NCBI GenBank assembly: GCA_905339235.1
Contig: CAJPFG010000013.1
Coordinates: 1-53,575 of the forward strand
Direction of reading: 5' to 3'
DNA length: 53,575 nucleotides
Origin: Phycisphaerales bacterium
Lineage (GTDB): Bacteria; Planctomycetota; Phycisphaerae; Phycisphaerales; UBA1924
How positions within the stretch are numbered: the stretch's first letter is position 1; each line of letters starts with the position of its first letter. Positions 9,376 to 17,213 of this stretch are shown here, piece after piece. The position numbers and the translations under genes were made by a program. Below the pieces are notes generated by a model. The model saw nothing but the letters and a program-made list of their open reading frames with translations. It was not told where the DNA came from and did no database searches.

Positions 9376-10926
9376 TCACGGCGAGCGAGTGTAGTTGGAA
9401 GTCCGCGACTCGTGGCGCAGGTCGAGGTTGGACACAAGGTACCGCAGCGCATCCACCGCGTGATCGTGCCCGTCCTTCTCCGGCTTCTCGCTCTCGGGGC
9501 GACGATCGTTGTACCGGTGGCACTCGAGATCCTCGATGAGTTGGGCGCAGCGCGCGTGGACAAAGAGGCGCGGCGGGCCGTGCGCGGGCTCGAAGCGGGC
9601 GCGAAGCAGTTCCAGGCTCTGGCGGACCTTGAGAATGACGAACCGGGGCGCAAAGCCGGCCTCGCGGAGCAGCACTTCCGATGTCTTGCCGCTGTGCGAG
9701 TTGCGTGCGTTGGCCGCGGGGTCGATGCCGACCCATTCCGGCCGCGGCCAGCCGGCGGCGTTCCCGCGGGCCAGGCCCCGACGCATCGCGTCGATGTGAA
9801 ACTCGAGGATCCGGTCGGCCACGTTGTGCTCATCCACGACGTGGAGAACACCGGCATGGTCGAGCGCGGCCCAGAGCACGACGGTGCGCCTGATGCCGAA
9901 GTCCATGCCCGCGAGCCAGGTGACCGGGCCGGCGCGCAGGGCCGAGTCATCGTGGAACACGTGGACCTTGGGATTGAACTCGGGGACGACTGCGTTGGAG
10001 CGGCGGGGGCGGAGGCAGAGCATTTCAGACTCCCAGACGGAGTTGGAGACGCGGCGTTTCTGCGCGATCGCGTCGATGACGCGGATGTGCCCGTGACGGC
10101 GGGGTTGCTTTGCCCGCCCCTGGCAATCGTTCAGCAGCGGGCAGGGCCGCGGATCGGTTTGCGCCGATTCCGCGGCCGTGTCGGACCCACACCGGTGTTC
10201 GGGGCCGCAGGATTCAAGAACGTCAAGCACGCCCCACTTGAAAAGCGCTCTCGTCCCCTGCGCGGCCTCGCCGACCAGGCCACGCATCACCCCGTAAGGC
10301 CGGTGCATCGTGCTCAGGCACTCGATGGTGGCGCGGACCTCCCAGGCGCCGCAGCGGGCGGAGCGGGTAGTAAGTTGCGAGGCCTCCCAGACCTCGGTCT
10401 TGAAGAGATCGACCTCGTCGCAGCGGAGTTTCTGAACTCGCGTGCCGCGCACCGAGGTCTGGGACTGGGCGAGGAGTTCAACGGTGCCGCCGCGGAGGGT
10501 GAGCCGCCGCTCGGTGATCCGGCCCTCGACCATCTCGGCGAGGCGGGGATGTCTGCCGGGGTCCAGGAAGCGGCGCAGATGCGCGTACATGCGCTGGCTC
10601 TGATCCATCGAGCCGGCGAGGATTCGGATCTGGATCCCGGGCTTGAAGACAAGGTCCAGGAGCGTGGCGAGGGCGCCGAGAAAGGTCTTGCCACCGCCGC
10701 GGTTGGCCCACACGACGCAGTCGTTGGGTCCGGCGACCGGCGGGGCCCCGGCGGCCGGCGGCGATGCGGACGGGCGGTATTCATCCACGAAGAAAGCATG
10801 GCGGATGTAGTCGAAGGGCGCGGCGTGCCCCTCGACCATGGGCTCGCGCGCGAGATCGACGCCGAGATTGTTCCTGATCCACTCGTGGAGCGCGTCGGGA
10901 TTGAGCGGCGGGGGTTCGGGAGCCAT
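9376..10926 (-). CDS. Phage-type terminase large subunit (TerL-like)
   Basis: A 516-residue protein. The start at 10926 is fixed by GGAGG just upstream. The N-terminal ATPase has a Walker A variant WANRGGGKT (residues 73-81) and Walker B ending Cys-Asp-Glu (D170-E171). Four cysteines (240, 246, 262, 268) form a likely zinc knuckle. The C-terminal RNase-H-like nuclease has acidic residues at MDFG (D342), IDPAA (D402) and DGHDHAVDAL (D485/D488). Length and motif order match DNA-packaging terminases, which cut concatemers and pump DNA into capsids. It is last in an operon with HTH, ABC ATPase and GNAT genes, 32 bp after the GNAT stop. No portal, capsid or tail genes lie nearby, so it is a domesticated or satellite-type terminase rather than part of a full prophage. 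Both active sites look intact. Confidence 0.88.
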   Translation of the reverse strand: MAPEPPPLNPDALHEWIRNNLGVDLAREPMVEGHAAPFDYIRHAFFVDEYRPSASPPAAGAPPVAGPNDCVVWANRGGGKTFLGALATLLDLVFKPGIQIRILAGSMDQSQRMYAHLRRFLDPGRHPRLAEMVEGRITERRLTLRGGTVELLAQSQTSVRGTRVQKLRCDEVDLFKTEVWEASQLTTRSARCGAWEVRATIECLSTMHRPYGVMRGLVGEAAQGTRALFKWGVLDVLESCGPEHRCGSDTAAESAQTDPRPCPLLNDCQGRAKQPRRHGHIRVIDAIAQKRRVSNSVWESEMLCLRPRRSNAVVPEFNPKVHVFHDDSALRAGPVTWLAGMDFGIRRTVVLWAALDHAGVLHVVDEHNVADRILEFHIDAMRRGLARGNAAGWPRPEWVGIDPAANARNSHSGKTSEVLLREAGFAPRFVILKVRQSLELLRARFEPAHGPPRLFVHARCAQLIEDLECHRYNDRRPESEKPEKDGHDHAVDALRYLVSNLDLRHESRTSNYTRSP

Positions 10927-10958
10927 GAGTCCTCCGGGGTTGCCACGGCGAGCGAGTT

Positions 10959-11633
10959 TCATCCGCACACGTACGCCACGGGTCTGGCGCAGAGTGACGA
11001 TGCGGCGAGGGCGAGGAGTTCGCCGGCGGGTCTTGCGGCGTGGCGACGCGTCGCCTTGCTGTCGTTGGCCCAGGTCCGGGCGGCGCGGCGCAGAGACGGG
11101 CTGCGGCGCGAATGGGCGTAGGCGAGATCGACCAGTCGCCAGGGAGCGGTCGGGGCGAGGGCGCGGGCGAATCGAGCATCGCGCCGGGACCGCGGCAGCG
11201 CCAGAGGGCGCATGCCGGCGCGTTCGAAGAGCGGGCAATACGCGCCCATCGCCGAGAGCGCTTCGGTGCGGGCCGTGCCCGGGCGGATGAGATACGCACG
11301 CACGAGCGCCGTGGCCACCCCCAACGCGCGATAGCGCGGCTCGACGATCACGCGTGAGATCGTGCGGACCTCGGCGTTGAGGCGGGCGATGGCGGCGCGT
11401 CGTCCGCGGCCGCGCGGCGTGTAGCGCTCGCCCCACGCCGCCCGCCGCCAGGGCGCATTCAAGGCGGGCATGGAGACCACGAGCACGCCGGCGAGGTCGT
11501 CCGTCCGGCCGTCGCGCGCGGCGAGGATGAAGGTGTGCGTGGCCGGCGGGCCGGCGCGATAGTGGTGGTGCGAGAGCGCGAGATAGTCGGCCCATCGGCC
11601 CGGCGTGATCCGGAAAAGAGGTTGCACGGTCAT
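10959..11633 (-). CDS. GNAT-family N-acetyltransferase, phage-island type
   Basis: A 224-residue protein. The core acetyl-CoA motif is seen as RVIVEPRYRALGVATALV (Arg-x-x-Gly-x-Ala type), and a later YCPLFERAGMRPL matches the GNAT C-terminal strand. The substrate is unknown. The Arg/Ala-rich C-terminus (about residues 170-215) might contact nucleic acid, which is only inference. It lies between the ABC ATPase (96 bp upstream) and the terminase (32 bp downstream), all on the minus strand. I recall COG2401, a soluble ABC ATPase fused to a predicted acetyltransferase; these two genes look like the separated halves of that architecture. An alternative is a toxin-like or tRNA-acylating GNAT, but no antitoxin is adjacent. 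Confidence 0.8.
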   Translation of the reverse strand: MTVQPLFRITPGRWADYLALSHHHYRAGPPATHTFILAARDGRTDDLAGVLVVSMPALNAPWRRAAWGERYTPRGRGRRAAIARLNAEVRTISRVIVEPRYRALGVATALVRAYLIRPGTARTEALSAMGAYCPLFERAGMRPLALPRSRRDARFARALAPTAPWRLVDLAYAHSRRSPSLRRAARTWANDSKATRRHAARPAGELLALAASSLCARPVAYVCG

Positions 11634-11650
11634 GTGTTCACCGTTCCTTT

Positions 11651-11684
11651 GGGTGGCACAGGCAAGTGCTCTGACTTGCCGGTG
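11651..11684 (+). repeat. GTGG-hairpin intergenic repeat, copy A
   Basis: GGGTGGCAC is followed by a stem in which CAC-A-GGCAAGT pairs with ACTTGCC-G-GTG across loop GCTCTG. The same box and stem recur at 43350. It sits between the ATPase and GNAT genes. Confidence 0.6.
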
Positions 11685-11711
11685 AAAGGTCTCTCTGTCA
11701 CCACTTGCCTG

Positions 11712-11729
11712 GGGCGGCTCCTGCCGCCC
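11712..11729. other. GC hairpin abutting the ABC ATPase stop codon
   Basis: GGGCGGC pairs perfectly with GCCGCCC around TCCT. It begins one base beyond the ATPase stop on the minus strand. It may attenuate read-through into the GNAT and terminase genes or protect the mRNA end; there is no T-run. Confidence 0.4.
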
Positions 11730-12389
11730 TCACCGCCCGCCACCCGGAGCGGTTTCGATCCGTCTGTAGTCGCACCTCGCCACAAGATCCGGGGCCAGCC
11801 ACGGGACGACATCGTCGTGGGAGGTGGCGCAGATCACGCGGGCCGCGGCACGCGTGGCCCATCGCCGGACACCCATGGCGACGCAGCGCGCGGTGGTGCG
11901 ATCCAGTCCCGAAGTGAACTCGTCGCACAGGATCGTGGCCTCCGGGCCGGCCATAGAGAGCGCCACCGCGAGCGACAGCCGGAAGCGTTCGCCCTCGGAG
12001 AGTTGATCCGCGCCGCGCCCCAGGAGCGTGGCATCGCCCAGGCCCACGCGAGCGAGCGTCGCGAGGGCTTCGCCCAGCGGTCCTTGCACCAGATCGATCA
12101 CGGCCGTTCCCGCCGGTGCGGGCGTGATACGCGTGAACGGGCGCCTCTCCCGTGAAAGCCGATCCTGAATCTCGCGCAGGATCGTGGACTTGCCCGAGCC
12201 GCTGCGGCCGGTGATGAGGGCGATGTCCCCGCGCGCGAGGTTTCGCTCCAGGCGCCCCGCCGCGCGTTTGAACCAGGATGGAGGGGAAAGGCTCTGGGCG
12301 CGCCGGACGCCCAGTCCGAACGCCGCGCACGCCCGGAGCAGGCGCTGGGAGGGTGGCGCCGTGACGGAGATGGTGGCGAGTGTGGTCAT
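11730..12389 (-). CDS. Soluble ABC-type ATPase (COG2401-like)
   Basis: A 219-residue protein with a complete ABC nucleotide-binding domain: Walker A GRSGSGKST (61-69), signature SEGERFRLSL (about 131-140), Walker B ILCDEFTSGLD (D156-E157) and a switch His in ATSHDD. There are no membrane segments and no permease gene nearby, so it is not a transporter component. ABC ATPases of this solitary kind work on DNA or in translation. Its ATG overlaps the stop of the upstream HTH gene as ATGA (12386-12389), showing translational coupling. Next to GNAT and terminase genes it may form a DNA-handling complex, which is inference. Confidence 0.82.
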   Translation of the reverse strand: MTTLATISVTAPPSQRLLRACAAFGLGVRRAQSLSPPSWFKRAAGRLERNLARGDIALITGRSGSGKSTILREIQDRLSRERRPFTRITPAPAGTAVIDLVQGPLGEALATLARVGLGDATLLGRGADQLSEGERFRLSLAVALSMAGPEATILCDEFTSGLDRTTARCVAMGVRRWATRAAARVICATSHDDVVPWLAPDLVARCDYRRIETAPGGGR

Positions 12390-12841
12390 GCGGCGGCTCC
12401 ATCGCAAAGGGCTTCCACGGCCGCGCGGTGCCGGCGGACGGCGTGCTGGGTGAGTTTGAGTTCCTCCGCGGCCTGCCGGACGGAGAGGCCTCGGAGGAAG
12501 CACGCGGCGGCGACCTCGCGCCGGGCGTGGGACCAGGCCGGGTGGTTTCGCAGGACGAACTGGTAGCGTCGCGAAGCCAGCCGGTGAATGAGCCGCCGCA
12601 CACGCAGGCGGACGGCGTGATGAGAGCAGCGCAGCCGCCGGGCGAGGTCCATCGGCGTGCGGCCTTCGAGGTACACGCTCTTGACCAGCGAATGGTCCGC
12701 GAGCGAGAGCCCCGCGCCGCGTTCGCATACCAGGACGATGGCTCGGTCCCGCGGGATGCGCACCCGCCGGGCGCGGGTGCCGGGAGTGGATGCGGGCGGC
12801 GGAACGGTTGCGGGCGCGGCGGGGCAGGCGATTTCGAGCAT
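12386..12841 (-). CDS. Double helix-turn-helix DNA-binding protein
   Basis: A 151-residue protein. The start at 12841 has GGAGG upstream. Two HTH-like segments are visible. One spans about 47-88 (LADHSLVKSVYLEGRTPMDL, then ARRLRCSHHAVRLRVRRL) and resembles sigma-70 region 4. The other spans about 105-145 (EVAAACFLRGLSVRQAAEEL, then KLTQHAVRRHRAAVEAL). The flanks are basic. It opens the operon leading to the terminase, so it could be a phage-like late activator, a small-terminase substitute or a sigma-like factor. No sigma region 2 is present, so it is not a complete sigma factor. It is divergent from the S24 repressor, with 145 bp between the two starts. Confidence 0.7.
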   Translation of the reverse strand: MLEIACPAAPATVPPPASTPGTRARRVRIPRDRAIVLVCERGAGLSLADHSLVKSVYLEGRTPMDLARRLRCSHHAVRLRVRRLIHRLASRRYQFVLRNHPAWSHARREVAAACFLRGLSVRQAAEELKLTQHAVRRHRAAVEALCDGAAA

Positions 12842-12902
12842 GGCGGATCCTCCACGGTGGTTCGGCAGGCGTCCACAGTTCGAGTGGACTTCTGGTTTGC
12901 CT

Positions 12903-12925
12903 AGTGTGCTCATCTTGTGTACACT
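12903..12925. promoter_or_regulatory. Candidate operator: inverted repeat AGTGT-N13-ACACT
   Basis: AGTGT at 12903 and ACACT at 12921 are inverted. The right arm is part of the perfect palindrome GTGTACAC (12917-12924). It lies midway between the divergent HTH and repressor genes, where a repressor site is expected. Confidence 0.4.
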
Positions 12926-12956
12926 TTGCAAGTAGATTGTTCGGTATGAGCGCCTT

Positions 12957-12968
12957 TTTGCGCGCAAA
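12957..12968. promoter_or_regulatory. Palindrome TTTGCGCGCAAA, copy 1
   Basis: A perfect 12-bp palindrome 18 bp upstream of the repressor ATG and just downstream of a possible -10 (TATGAG, 12945). An identical copy lies at 53488 upstream of the terminase-small-like gene. Candidate autoregulatory operator of the S24 repressor. Confidence 0.55.
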
Positions 12969-12986
12969 CGCGCGAAGGAGCGTCGG

Positions 12987-13928
12987 ATGCCTTCGAAAAA
13001 ACGGGGCCGGGGTGAAGATGCGCCGAAAGCGCGCCGGGCCGGGAGCGCCGCGGAGTTGGACCGCGTGGGCGTTCTCATCCGGGCGCGGCGGACCCGCGCG
13101 GAGTTGTCGTTGCAGGATCTGGCAGATCGCGTGGGCTGCGGGCGGTCGTATCTCTCGGCGCTCGAAAACGGGCTGCGGCACGCGACGGTGGAAGTGCTCG
13201 CGAAGATCGAGGAAGCCCTGGGCGCGCCGCGCGGGGAGTTGGTCGAGGCCGCGCGGTGGGAGAAGACCCTCGCCGTCGGCGGCGAGCCGGTGCGTCAGGA
13301 ACTGGCGCGCTTGCGCGAGGATCAACGGCTGGCGCGCGAACTGATCGCGATGCTGGGTGCGAAGAAACTCGACGAGGCGTACCGATCGGGCGCGCTTCAG
13401 AGGGTGGTGGAGAAACTGGAGGGGAACGATGCGGGCGGAATGAAGGAGCGGAAGGCCGCGGATGCGGCGCGGCCCGGGCCGGCCCGCGGCAACCCGCGCG
13501 GCGATCTCGCGCCGATCTCACGCTGGGCGGACGTGCCGCTGATCAACAAAGTCGCGGCCGGTTATCCGCGGGAGTTCACCGATCTGTCGTACCCCGCGCG
13601 GGTCGCGGATGAGTACGTGCGCTGCCCGGACCTGCAGGACGCCGACGCGTTCGCGGCGCGGGTGGTGGGCGATTCGATGATGCCGGTGTACGCCGAGGGC
13701 GACATCGTGGTCTTCAGCCCGGCCCGGGAAATCAAGAGCGGCATGGACTGCTTCGCGCGGCTGGAACCGGATCACGAAACGACGTTCAAGCGCGTGTACT
13801 TCGAGAAGGAAGGCGAGCACGAGATGATCCGCCTCCAACCCCTGAACAGCGAGTACCCCCCGCGCGTGGTGGAGCGGGAGATGGTCGCGGGCCTGTACGC
13901 GGCGGTGAGTGTGATGAGGAGGGTGTAG
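12987..13928 (+). CDS. CI/LexA-like repressor: XRE HTH plus S24 peptidase
   Basis: A 313-residue protein. The start has GAAGGAG upstream. Residues about 28-85 are an XRE helix-turn-helix (SLQDLADRVGCGRSYLSALE). A linker of about 100 residues follows, probably helical at first and then Ala/Gly/Pro-rich. The C-terminus is an S24 peptidase: Ala-Gly cleavage site at 191-192 (NKVAAGYP), nucleophile Ser230 in VVGDSMMPVYAEGD, and base Lys268 in ETTFKRV. In this family, RecA-stimulated self-cleavage at Ala-Gly relieves repression on DNA damage. Its divergent position next to the HTH-ATPase-GNAT-terminase operon fits control of that operon. All residues needed for autocleavage are present. Confidence 0.9.
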   Translation: MPSKKRGRGEDAPKARRAGSAAELDRVGVLIRARRTRAELSLQDLADRVGCGRSYLSALENGLRHATVEVLAKIEEALGAPRGELVEAARWEKTLAVGGEPVRQELARLREDQRLARELIAMLGAKKLDEAYRSGALQRVVEKLEGNDAGGMKERKAADAARPGPARGNPRGDLAPISRWADVPLINKVAAGYPREFTDLSYPARVADEYVRCPDLQDADAFAARVVGDSMMPVYAEGDIVVFSPAREIKSGMDCFARLEPDHETTFKRVYFEKEGEHEMIRLQPLNSEYPPRVVEREMVAGLYAAVSVMRRV

Positions 13929-13941
13929 GGGGGGTGGAAGG

Positions 13942-13957
13942 CGAAGGGCGAAAGGCG
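13942..13957 (+). repeat. Purine-rich 16-mer intergenic repeat
   Basis: CGAAGGGCGAAAGGCG occurs here and identically at 52392-52407, with a shorter variant (GGCGAAAGGCG) at 53526. This copy lies between the repressor stop and the kelch-protein stop. Confidence 0.5.
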
Positions 13958-13970
13958 GGCGCCGCCACCG

Positions 13971-16952
13971 TCAGCACGGCTCGCCGTTCACTCGCTGCTC
14001 CTCCGTTTCGATGTCGAAGCCGTTCTCGGCGCCGTCATTGTTAAGGTCGGCGCTCGCCTGGCAGAAGTTCGAGAAGTCGCCGTTAACGGCCTGCTCCGTC
14101 GCCTCCACGTCGAAGCCGTTCACCGCGCCGTCACAGTTTACGTCGGGGTCGCAGGGTGGCGGGGGGTCGGTGATGTCGAGGGCCGCGGGGTTGCTGGTGG
14201 CCTGGCCGCAGTTGCTGGTGACGATGCAGTCGTAGTTGCCCTCGTCGGCGAACTGGGCGCCGGAGACATTGAGGACGGGTGTGGTGGCGCCGATGATGGC
14301 GGAGCCTTCGCCGGTGGGGCCGTCGGCGAGGTCGATGCCGTCCTTGCGCCACTGGTAGGTGATCGTGCCCAGGCCGTTGGCGCCGGTGATGAACGTGGCG
14401 GTGTCGCCGGGGTTTATGGTGACGGGGGTGGGGTGCGCGGAGATCGCGACGCCGCCGACGTAGAGCCAGGTGTCGTTGCTGCGGGCGCCGGCGCGGTAGC
14501 CGCCGTAGATGACGACGCGGTGGTTCGCGGCGTCCCAGGCGGAGCCGTAGAGCGCGAACTGCGGCGGGCCGCTGGCGGCGACCTGCGTCCAGGCGGCGCC
14601 GTCCCATTCCCAGGTGTCGTGCGGCGGGTCGAGGCCGACGCCGCGTTGGCCGGACCAGAGAATGCAGCGCTCGCGATCGGGGTCGTAGACCATGTCGGCG
14701 CTGAAGCGCGGGGCGGAGGGGCCGGCGCCGGGAGGCACGGCCTGGGTCCAGGTGACTCCGTCCCAGTTCCACGTGCCATAAACGTCGTGCCAGAGCGTGG
14801 TGACCTGGCGGGCGGCGTCGTAGCACATGGCGGCTTCGACGTGCGCGGGCGGCGCGCCGCCGCCGGCGTTGGCAAGCGTCCACGCGAGGCCGTCGTACTC
14901 CCAGGTCTCCGCGACGCCGTTGCTCGTGCGGTAGGAGTGGTAGACGATGCGCTGGCGGGCGCTGTCGTAGGCCATGAGTCCGGAGTCCAGGCCCGTGGGG
15001 CCGGAGGAGTTGGCGAGGGACCACGCGGCGCCGTCCCATTCCCAGGTGTCGGGACCGTTGCCCAGACCACCGTACAAAACGACGCGGGCGCGGGCGGAAT
15101 CAAATGCGGAAGAGGCGTATGCGCCGCCGTTGGGCCCGCTGCCGGTGTCGAGGAGAGACCAGGTGCTCCCGTCCCAACCCCACGTTTGCGCGTTGATCGA
15201 GGTGGGTCCGTTGGGCGTGGCGGATACGGAGCCGGCAAAGAGAATGACGCGCGTGCCGTCCCAGCACATCGTGGAGGCGACGCGATAGCCGGGGTCGCCG
15301 GCGGAGCGATCGGTCCAGGCCAAGCCGTCAAACTCCCACGTGTCGGCGAAGTTGGTGCTGTCGGCGCCGCCGTACAGCACGAGTTGATTCCGGGCCGCGT
15401 CGAGCGCCAGGGACGTGGCGTAGCGGGGGGCCGGGCCGGGGACGGCGAGTTGTGTCCAACTCACCCCGTCCCAGGCCCAGGTGTCGCCCGCGCTCGCGCC
15501 GCCCGGATGACCGCCGAAGAGGATCACGCGCTGGGTGACGGGGTCGAACGCGAGGGAGTGGAACAGGCGCCCGGAAGGGCCGGTGCCAGAATCAACGAGT
15601 GTCCACGCGGCGCCGTCCCATTCCCACGTGTCGTTGAGGAAGTTGGTTCCCTCGGAGCCGCCGAAGAGGATGGTGCGCTGGCGGACGGGGTCGTAGGCCA
15701 TGGCGTGGACGTTTCGCGCGGCAGGCGCGGGTCCGCCGACGGCCTTCTCGGTCCATGCGGCGCCGTCCCATTCCCACGTATCGCCGTAGGTGAACGACGT
15801 CGTGCCGTCGGTCCAGGCGCCGCCGAAGAGGACGGTGACGCCGCGTGCGGAATCGAAGGCCATGGCGTGGAAGCCGCGGGCGGGGGGCGAGACGGCGGGT
15901 GCGATCTGCGTCCACGCGGCGCCGTCCCATTCCCAGGTGTCGTCGTAGGAGCCGGCGCCGCCGAAGAGCACGACGCGCCCGCGGAGGGTGTCGGTGGCCA
16001 TCGCGGTGAACCCCCGGGACTCCGGGCCGGTGATGGCGAGGAGGCGCCAGGCGGTTCCGTCCCACTCCCAAGTGTCGTCGCGGTAGCCCAGGTCGAACCC
16101 GCCGAACAGCAGAACGCGCTCGCGGGTGGGGTCGAAGGCCGAGGCGTGGTAGGCGCGGGCGGAGATGACGCCGGGATTCCACTCCGGGACGCACTGCGGA
16201 GGCGGGGGCGAGAGGGTGGTGAAATACGCGGCCGTGCTGCTGAAGTATTCCGCGCCGGACGTGGCGGTGCCGAAGCCGGCGTTCTCGGTGCGGACCCAGT
16301 TGAGGTACACGATGCCGATGCTGTAGGAGCGGCCGGGAAGAAGCGTGTTGGCGGGGATCTCGAACTCAGTGGTGTCGGGCGCCAGGGAGACGGAGAGGAC
16401 CGAGCCTGGGGTGTTGTCTTCGGCGATGATGATGGAGATGTGCCCGTCGGTGGTGCCGGGCGTGAACGCAAAGCCGTTGATCGTGCCCGTGAAGGTGGTG
16501 GAGGCGTCGTAGGACTGGAGGCGGTCGTAGGTGTCGCCGGTCATGAACGGGATGGCCGGATAAAGATCGAGGGGAAGTTCGACCGTTCCGGATTCAGGGC
16601 CGCCGCCGCGGTCGGCGTTCAGGGTGTAGGTGGTGGCTGGGAAATCGCTGTTGAAGGCGTTGAAGTCTGAGTAGAGGGTGGAACTGAAGTAGTAGATCGT
16701 CGAAATGGCCTGGCCGAGCGGGTAGGAGACCGGCGGCGGCACGTCGAAGGAGACATCGGCGGAGACGATCTCGTCGGGGATGCCGGTGACGAGCGTGGCG
16801 GTGAAGTTCCAGACATCGGGGATGGTGGGCTGGGCGGAAGAGGATTGGGTGTAACTCGCGACGCGCCCGACGGAATAGTCGGTGACGTCGGCGGCGGCCG
16901 GTGAGGCGGCGAATAGTGCGGCGGCGATCAATCCACATGAAATGGTGCGCAT
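13971..16952 (-). CDS. Large secreted kelch-repeat protein with Ig-like domain and dockerin-like C-terminus
   Basis: A 993-residue protein. The start at 16952 has GGAGG and a signal peptide ending SPAAAD. Residues about 25-250 are a beta-rich N-terminal domain. About 265-825 holds roughly a dozen kelch-type units of the pattern RVLLFGG, then DTWEWDGAAW, which would close two propellers. About 835-925 is an immunoglobulin-like domain (TYQWRKDGIDLADGPTG, then DEGNYDCIVTSNCG). The calcium-loop module ends the protein (nt 13971-14153, last residues Gly-Glu-Pro-Cys). Such proteins usually bind glycans or proteins outside the cell. It has its own promoter region, divergent from the sigma/kinase pair. 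Near-identical repeats make it prone to recombination. Confidence 0.88.
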   Translation of the reverse strand: MRTISCGLIAAALFAASPAAADVTDYSVGRVASYTQSSSAQPTIPDVWNFTATLVTGIPDEIVSADVSFDVPPPVSYPLGQAISTIYYFSSTLYSDFNAFNSDFPATTYTLNADRGGGPESGTVELPLDLYPAIPFMTGDTYDRLQSYDASTTFTGTINGFAFTPGTTDGHISIIIAEDNTPGSVLSVSLAPDTTEFEIPANTLLPGRSYSIGIVYLNWVRTENAGFGTATSGAEYFSSTAAYFTTLSPPPPQCVPEWNPGVISARAYHASAFDPTRERVLLFGGFDLGYRDDTWEWDGTAWRLLAITGPESRGFTAMATDTLRGRVVLFGGAGSYDDTWEWDGAAWTQIAPAVSPPARGFHAMAFDSARGVTVLFGGAWTDGTTSFTYGDTWEWDGAAWTEKAVGGPAPAARNVHAMAYDPVRQRTILFGGSEGTNFLNDTWEWDGAAWTLVDSGTGPSGRLFHSLAFDPVTQRVILFGGHPGGASAGDTWAWDGVSWTQLAVPGPAPRYATSLALDAARNQLVLYGGADSTNFADTWEFDGLAWTDRSAGDPGYRVASTMCWDGTRVILFAGSVSATPNGPTSINAQTWGWDGSTWSLLDTGSGPNGGAYASSAFDSARARVVLYGGLGNGPDTWEWDGAAWSLANSSGPTGLDSGLMAYDSARQRIVYHSYRTSNGVAETWEYDGLAWTLANAGGGAPPAHVEAAMCYDAARQVTTLWHDVYGTWNWDGVTWTQAVPPGAGPSAPRFSADMVYDPDRERCILWSGQRGVGLDPPHDTWEWDGAAWTQVAASGPPQFALYGSAWDAANHRVVIYGGYRAGARSNDTWLYVGGVAISAHPTPVTINPGDTATFITGANGLGTITYQWRKDGIDLADGPTGEGSAIIGATTPVLNVSGAQFADEGNYDCIVTSNCGQATSNPAALDITDPPPPCDPDVNCDGAVNGFDVEATEQAVNGDFSNFCQASADLNNDGAENGFDIETEEQRVNGEPC

Positions 16953-17213
16953 GGCGAATCCTCCGCGGCCGCTCATGGAGCAAGGGCGGCCCGGGAGAGA
17001 AGCGATGCGGCGCCGGCTTACCGGACACGAGGTGGACGAGAATCGAGCGCGGGCCCTTCACCGAACGTCGTCCGCACGCGGCTCGAATTCTGGTGGGTGG
17101 AAGGTCTCGAACAGTTCGTGACGGAACGTTTCGAGGGCGATCCCGGGAAAGTACACGTGCTTCGGACGCAAGACCGGAGAATTCTCGGGCCTGCGGAGTC
17201 GCAACAATCTGCC

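Noticed and set aside
9376..13928. Complete prophage
   Set aside because: Only terminase, repressor and accessory genes are present. No portal, capsid, tail, lysis, integrase or attachment repeats were found.
17097..17213. Upstream GTG start for the first ECF gene
   Set aside because: The extra 39 residues do not match other ECF N-termini, and the paralogues start at the equivalent of 17214.
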